NCBI GenBank assembly: GCA_009911305.1
Contig: QXXC01000006.1
Span: forward strand, 1-64,000
Source: Clostridiaceae bacterium
Lineage (GTDB): Bacteria; Bacillota; Clostridia; Lachnospirales; Lachnospiraceae
Direction: 5' to 3'
DNA length: 64,000 nt
Below are positions 60,942 to 64,000 of the stretch, one piece after another. Positions within the stretch are counted from its first letter, which is position 1. Each line of letters begins with the position of its first letter. Under the pieces are notes generated by a model. That model was not told where the DNA came from, ran no database searches, and saw only the letters and a program-made list of their open reading frames with translations. Position numbers and translations under genes: made by a program.

Positions 60942-61592
60942 ATGACCAGACGAATTAAAGATCCGGGCAGCGCCCTGACACATTTTGTTGCCATGATAGG
61001 AGCCGCCGCGGCCTCTGTGCCTCTTCTTATCAAAGCAGCCGGAGAGCCTGACACCGTTCATTTTACAGCGCTCCTTATTTTTATTGTCAGCATGATTCTC
61101 TTATATGCTGCGAGCACCGTGTACCACACCCTGGACATCTCTGAAAAGGCCAACCAGCTTCTGCGTAAGCTGGATCACATGATGATTTTTATCCTCATCG
61201 CCGGCACGTATACCCCGGTCTGCCTGATTGTTCTGGGCAATACATCCGGTTATTTCCTGCTGGCGCTGGTATGGGGCATCGCACTGGCAGGGATGCTTGT
61301 CAACGCGCTGTGGATCAATTGCCCAAAGTGGTTCTCCTCCCTGGTCTATATCGCCCTCGGATGGATCTGCCTGATTGCCTTCCGCCAGATCATACTGGCG
61401 CTGCCGCGCGCTGCTTTTGGATGGCTTCTGGCCGGCGGGCTCATTTACACAGCCGGCGGCGTGATCTATGCACTGAAGCTGCCGCTGTTTAACTCCAGGC
61501 ACCGCAATTTTGGCTCACATGAGATTTTCCACCTCTTTGTGATGGGCGGAAGCCTGTGCCATTACATTCTGATGTATGCCTTTGTAGCTTAA
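60942..61592 (+). CDS. Hemolysin III family membrane protein
   Basis: The 216-residue protein has seven membrane segments and the PAQR/YqfA-type motifs: HFVAMIGAAAASV, STVYHTLDISEKANQLLRKLDH (STVYHTL and LRKLDHMMIF, about 60-86), GTYTPVCLIVL and the C-terminal SHEIFHLFVMGGSLCHYI with the conserved His residues. The metal-site His/Asp pattern is intact. GGAGG lies 8 bp before ATG. Function is likely a membrane hydrolase or receptor; 'hemolysin' is only the family name. It converges on larE with a 4-bp overlap of ends. Confidence 0.9.
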   Translation: MTRRIKDPGSALTHFVAMIGAAAASVPLLIKAAGEPDTVHFTALLIFIVSMILLYAASTVYHTLDISEKANQLLRKLDHMMIFILIAGTYTPVCLIVLGNTSGYFLLALVWGIALAGMLVNALWINCPKWFSSLVYIALGWICLIAFRQIILALPRAAFGWLLAGGLIYTAGGVIYALKLPLFNSRHRNFGSHEIFHLFVMGGSLCHYILMYAFVA

Positions 61593-62437
61593 AGCGTGTC
61601 TTTAAAATGCTCCGGAACCGTATCCATGCTTCCGGAGCAAAAACCTGCGAGATCCAGCGTGATATAGCGAAAGCCAAGGCTGTTCAGCATCCCGCAGATT
61701 TCCTCCCTCCGCCTTACGGCTTTCTCCATCTGATCCGGGTCAAGCTCAATACGCGCCGTATCCCGGTGAACGCGCAGGCGGATATTTCCTGTGAATATCG
61801 CTCTCAGCCCTTTTTCCCCCTCCTCAATCCGTCTCAGGAGCGCATAGTCGAACGTCTCTCCATACGGAATCCGTGTCGCCATACAGGGCGTCGAGGGGCG
61901 GCTGGCCGTGGAAAGGCCATAGCCGGCCGCCAGCTCCTTCACCTCCTGCTTTGTGATGTGAAACCGCGCCAGAGGGCTTATAATTCCCAATTCCTCAAGA
62001 GCCTTGAGCCCCGGCCTGTATACATGGAGATCATCCTCGTTTGTCCCGTCCAGCACGCAGTCCGCTCCCCGTTCCCGCGCAAATGCAAGAAGCGTCTGAA
62101 ACAGATGGCGTTTACACAGATAGCACCGATCCGGCGGGTTGTCCCGAAGCTTTGCAAGCTCCAGCTCGTTCACCTCTATCACGTGATGATCAGCTCCCAG
62201 CTCGGCGGCAACCCGGGCGGCGGTCTCCAGATCACAGGCCGGGTGCAGCATGGTCTGGAAGGTAACGGCATAGACTGGATTGTGAAATCGTTTTGCGCTC
62301 TCACACGCCGCTTTCAGGAGCAGGCTGCTGTCCACGCCGCCCGAAAAAGCAACGCACACCGGCCCCCGGGCGCATTGATCCATAAACGCTTTTAAAGCTT
62401 CAAACCGTTCCCTCAAAGACGGACTCATTTCTTTCAT
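61589..62437 (-). CDS. larE: ATP-dependent sacrificial sulfur transferase LarE
   Basis: The 282-residue PP-loop enzyme has CVAFSGGVDSSLLLKAACE near residue 30, PDRCYLCKRHLF near 113 and the cysteine-bearing region STASRPSTPCMATRIPYGE, which could supply the sacrificial sulfur. It donates sulfur to the pyridinium pincer precursor made by LarB, before nickel is inserted by LarC. Start MKEMSPSLRE at 62437 is chosen, with GGGGGGAG 9 bp upstream; a GTG at 62461 overlapping larC lacks one. Its last codons fall in a dispersed repeat. Confidence 0.93.
   Translation of the reverse strand: MKEMSPSLRERFEALKAFMDQCARGPVCVAFSGGVDSSLLLKAACESAKRFHNPVYAVTFQTMLHPACDLETAARVAAELGADHHVIEVNELELAKLRDNPPDRCYLCKRHLFQTLLAFARERGADCVLDGTNEDDLHVYRPGLKALEELGIISPLARFHITKQEVKELAAGYGLSTASRPSTPCMATRIPYGETFDYALLRRIEEGEKGLRAIFTGNIRLRVHRDTARIELDPDQMEKAVRRREEICGMLNSLGFRYITLDLAGFCSGSMDTVPEHFKDTL
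61590..61639. repeat. Dispersed repeat overlapping the ends of the hemolysin III and larE genes
   Basis: TAAAGCGTGTCTTTAAAATG, then CTCCGG, resembles the sequence after the surface-protein stop at 1477 and the 23934 palindrome. Here it includes an inverted TGCTCCGGAA / CCGGAGCA (about 61608-61639). Confidence 0.55.
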
Positions 62438-62457
62438 CTTTAAAATCTCCCCCCGGC

Positions 62458-63783
62458 TCACCCGCAGCAGCTCCTTATGTCCTCCGCCACTCCGGCAAAT
62501 ACCTCCTGGAATCCCAGCCCCTTTTCACGGCAGATGGATCGCACGCTCTCATATTCCGGATAGCAGGAAACCTGCTCCCCCAGACGGCAGAGCTTCGCCG
62601 TCACTTCGCCGTAGCGGGTCCGGACGCGCCTCGTTTCCCGTTCCATCACCGTCCGCTCCACCGGATAGCGGCGGATTCCGATCGTGGTTGTCGCTGAAAA
62701 TACGATCTGTTCCATGCGCCCAATCTCAGATGCGCCGCACAGCACGTGAAGCGTATAGCCGGGGCGGTTCTTTTTCATAAAGGCAGGCGTATACCACACA
62801 TCCCTGGCTCCGGCCTCCAAAAGCTGCTCCATGGCAAATCCAAGCGCCTCTCCGGCGCAGTCGTCCAGATTCGCCTCCAGTACCCAGACCTCCTGCGTTT
62901 TCTCTTTCGGGCAAATCAGCATGGCGCGCAGGATATTGGCCTGCTCAAAATCCTTATTTCCCGCCCCGATTCCGATTTTTTCGATCGTATAGCATTCGGG
63001 CATGGCATCCTCTGTCCGGAGCGCAGCCGCAATCGCCGCGCCCGTAGGCGTCACCATCTCACCCTGATTGTGCGTAAAACGCAGCGTCAGTCCATGGCCG
63101 GAGGCAATATTGGCTGTAGCCGGAACCGGAACCGGCATCACGCCGTGCTGACAGCGCACATATCCCTGACCCTCTGCCAGCGGCGATACATAAACCCTGG
63201 AAATACCCAGATTGTGGAAGCATACCGCCGCGCTGACAATATCCACAATCGAGTCAATCGCCCCTACCTCGTGAAAGTGAACCTCTTCCAGCGCAATTCC
63301 GTGCGCCTTTGACTCAGCCTCAGCCACAATTGAAAACATCCTCCGGGCCAGAGCCTTCACACAGTCATCTGTATTAAGACGATCAATGATTGCAAAAATA
63401 TCATTTAAATTCCTGTGTATATGGTCATGGGCATGAACATGGCCGTGAGCACGCTCCCCGTGGCTGTGGCCGTCCCCGCCATGTTCATGGCTGTGAGCAT
63501 GTTCCCCGTGGCTGTGGCCGTCCCCGCCATGTTCATGGCTGTGAGCATGTTCCCCGTGGCTGTCCTCATCCTCCAGATGGACGTCAAAATCAAAGGCGTC
63601 AATCCCGCATTTCTTCTTCCTTCCAAAATGCAGATGATACCCGCCCACTCCCAGGCTTTCAAGGGCCTTTTCCAGAACCTCTCTGTCCGCCCCCAGATCC
63701 AGTAATGCTCCCACTGTCATATCCCCGCTGATCCCGGAGCTGCAGTCCAGATATAAATATCTCTCTTTTTTCTCTCCCATCAT
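62458..63783 (-). CDS. larC: Nickel-pincer cofactor biosynthesis protein LarC
   Basis: The 441-residue protein inserts nickel into the pincer cofactor. Its N-terminus is [23 protein letters not shown] (as [16 protein letters not shown]). A histidine-rich insertion with 16-residue tandem repeats (about 73-122; many H, with [16 protein letters not shown]) is followed by the LarC core and C-terminal domain ([36 protein letters not shown]). In L. plantarum LarC is made by frameshifting from two ORFs; here it is a single frame. Start ATGATG overlaps the larB stop. Confidence 0.94.
   Translation of the reverse strand: MMGEKKERYLYLDCSSGISGDMTVGALLDLGADREVLEKALESLGVGGYHLHFGRKKKCGIDAFDFDVHLEDEDSHGEHAHSHEHGGDGHSHGEHAHSHEHGGDGHSHGERAHGHVHAHDHIHRNLNDIFAIIDRLNTDDCVKALARRMFSIVAEAESKAHGIALEEVHFHEVGAIDSIVDIVSAAVCFHNLGISRVYVSPLAEGQGYVRCQHGVMPVPVPATANIASGHGLTLRFTHNQGEMVTPTGAAIAAALRTEDAMPECYTIEKIGIGAGNKDFEQANILRAMLICPKEKTQEVWVLEANLDDCAGEALGFAMEQLLEAGARDVWYTPAFMKKNRPGYTLHVLCGASEIGRMEQIVFSATTTIGIRRYPVERTVMERETRRVRTRYGEVTAKLCRLGEQVSCYPEYESVRSICREKGLGFQEVFAGVAEDIRSCCG
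63455..63563. repeat. 48-bp tandem repeat within larC
   Basis: Two perfect 48-bp copies (63455-63502 and 63503-63550) and a partial third encode a 16-residue His-rich unit ([16 protein letters not shown]). The copy number may vary between strains. Confidence 0.9.
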
Positions 63784-64000
63784 TTTTTCACCGCCAGTCT
63801 GTTTATCTGAGCCGCCAGATAGCCGGCTCCGTACCCATTGTCAATATTTACCGTTGAAATCCCGTTTGCACACGAATTTATCATCGTAAGCAGCGCCGAA
63901 AGCCCGTGAAAGCTCGCCCCATAACCGACCGAGGTGGGGACGGCAATCACCGGATTCTCCACCAGGCCGGCCACCGCCGTACCCAGCGCGCCTTCCATCC
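63780..64000 (-). CDS. larB: Nickel-pincer cofactor biosynthesis protein LarB, C-terminal fragment
   Basis: The visible 73 residues match the end of LarB, a PurE-like enzyme that carboxylates and hydrolyses nicotinic acid adenine dinucleotide. The late [22 protein letters not shown] (as [16 protein letters not shown]), [24 protein letters not shown] (as [19 protein letters not shown]) and AAQINRL are characteristic. The gene runs out of the window at its 5' side. Its stop overlaps the start of larC. Confidence 0.95.
   Translation of the reverse strand, partial: MEGALGTAVAGLVENPVIAVPTSVGYGASFHGLSALLTMINSCANGISTVNIDNGYGAGYLAAQINRLAVKK

Noticed and set aside
63455..63563. Tandem repeat in larC as a CRISPR or minisatellite
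   Set aside because: The copies are directly adjacent, in frame and encode a His-rich segment.
1..64000. CRISPR array
   Set aside because: No regularly spaced direct repeats were seen; the only close tandem repeat is the larC coding repeat.

Overview
The window looks like chromosomal DNA of a spore-forming, gut-type Clostridia, most likely Lachnospiraceae (the old Clostridium cluster XIVa). The reasons are the choline-binding-type cell-wall repeats, a CotS-like spore-coat kinase, T-box leaders, YesMN-type two-component systems, a PTS with Ser46 HPr, a high-GC Firmicute base composition and strong AGGAGG ribosome-binding sites. This is inference; no database search was possible. Most genes lie on the minus strand.

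Region by region: 1-1.5 kb, two exported cell-wall-binding proteins (the first cut by the window edge). 1.5-3.7 kb, leuA behind a leucine T-box. 3.7-5 kb, a DUF1266 protein, tRNA-Val(CAC) and a Cdd1-like helix-hairpin-helix protein. 5-20.9 kb, a large pentose regulon: AraC regulator, split transketolase, small transaldolase-family enzyme, AraD, FGGY kinase, AraA, a YtfQ/YtfR/YtfT/YjfF-type furanose ABC importer, and a YesM/YesN two-component system. A 450-bp palindrome-rich element sits between importer and catabolic genes. 21-23.5 kb, rpmG-secE-nusG-rplK-rplA. 23.5-29 kb, a broken lipoprotein gene, YcxB-like protein, ComF, RecD2 and MreB. 29-29.4 kb, two similar hairpin/C-rich elements that may be small RNAs. 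29.4-37.8 kb, a hexitol PTS operon (IICB, PRD regulator, IIA, 1-phosphofructokinase, SorE-like dehydrogenase, HPr, EI). 38-41 kb, phosphohexomutase and CotS-like kinase. 41-44.6 kb, MATE transporter with an OmpR-type two-component system. 44.7-45.3 kb, an AT-rich DUF4160/DUF2442 pair. 45.4-48.7 kb, a DUF4353/DUF4956/VTC-domain cluster. 49-52.1 kb, cca and proS with a proline T-box. 52.1-57.5 kb, a GntR-controlled peptide-use operon. 57.6-61.6 kb, NUDIX, AI-2E-family, RluA and hemolysin III proteins. 61.6-64 kb, larB(partial)-larC-larE for nickel-pincer cofactor synthesis.

How genes work together: the pentose regulon carries L-arabinose from import to glycolytic intermediates. In the hexitol operon there is no recognisable MtlD. 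A SorE-like enzyme plus 1-phosphofructokinase suggests a route from mannitol-1-P through fructose-1-P. Two dispersed palindromic repeat families run through the intergenic spaces and in places form the 3' ends of coding regions.
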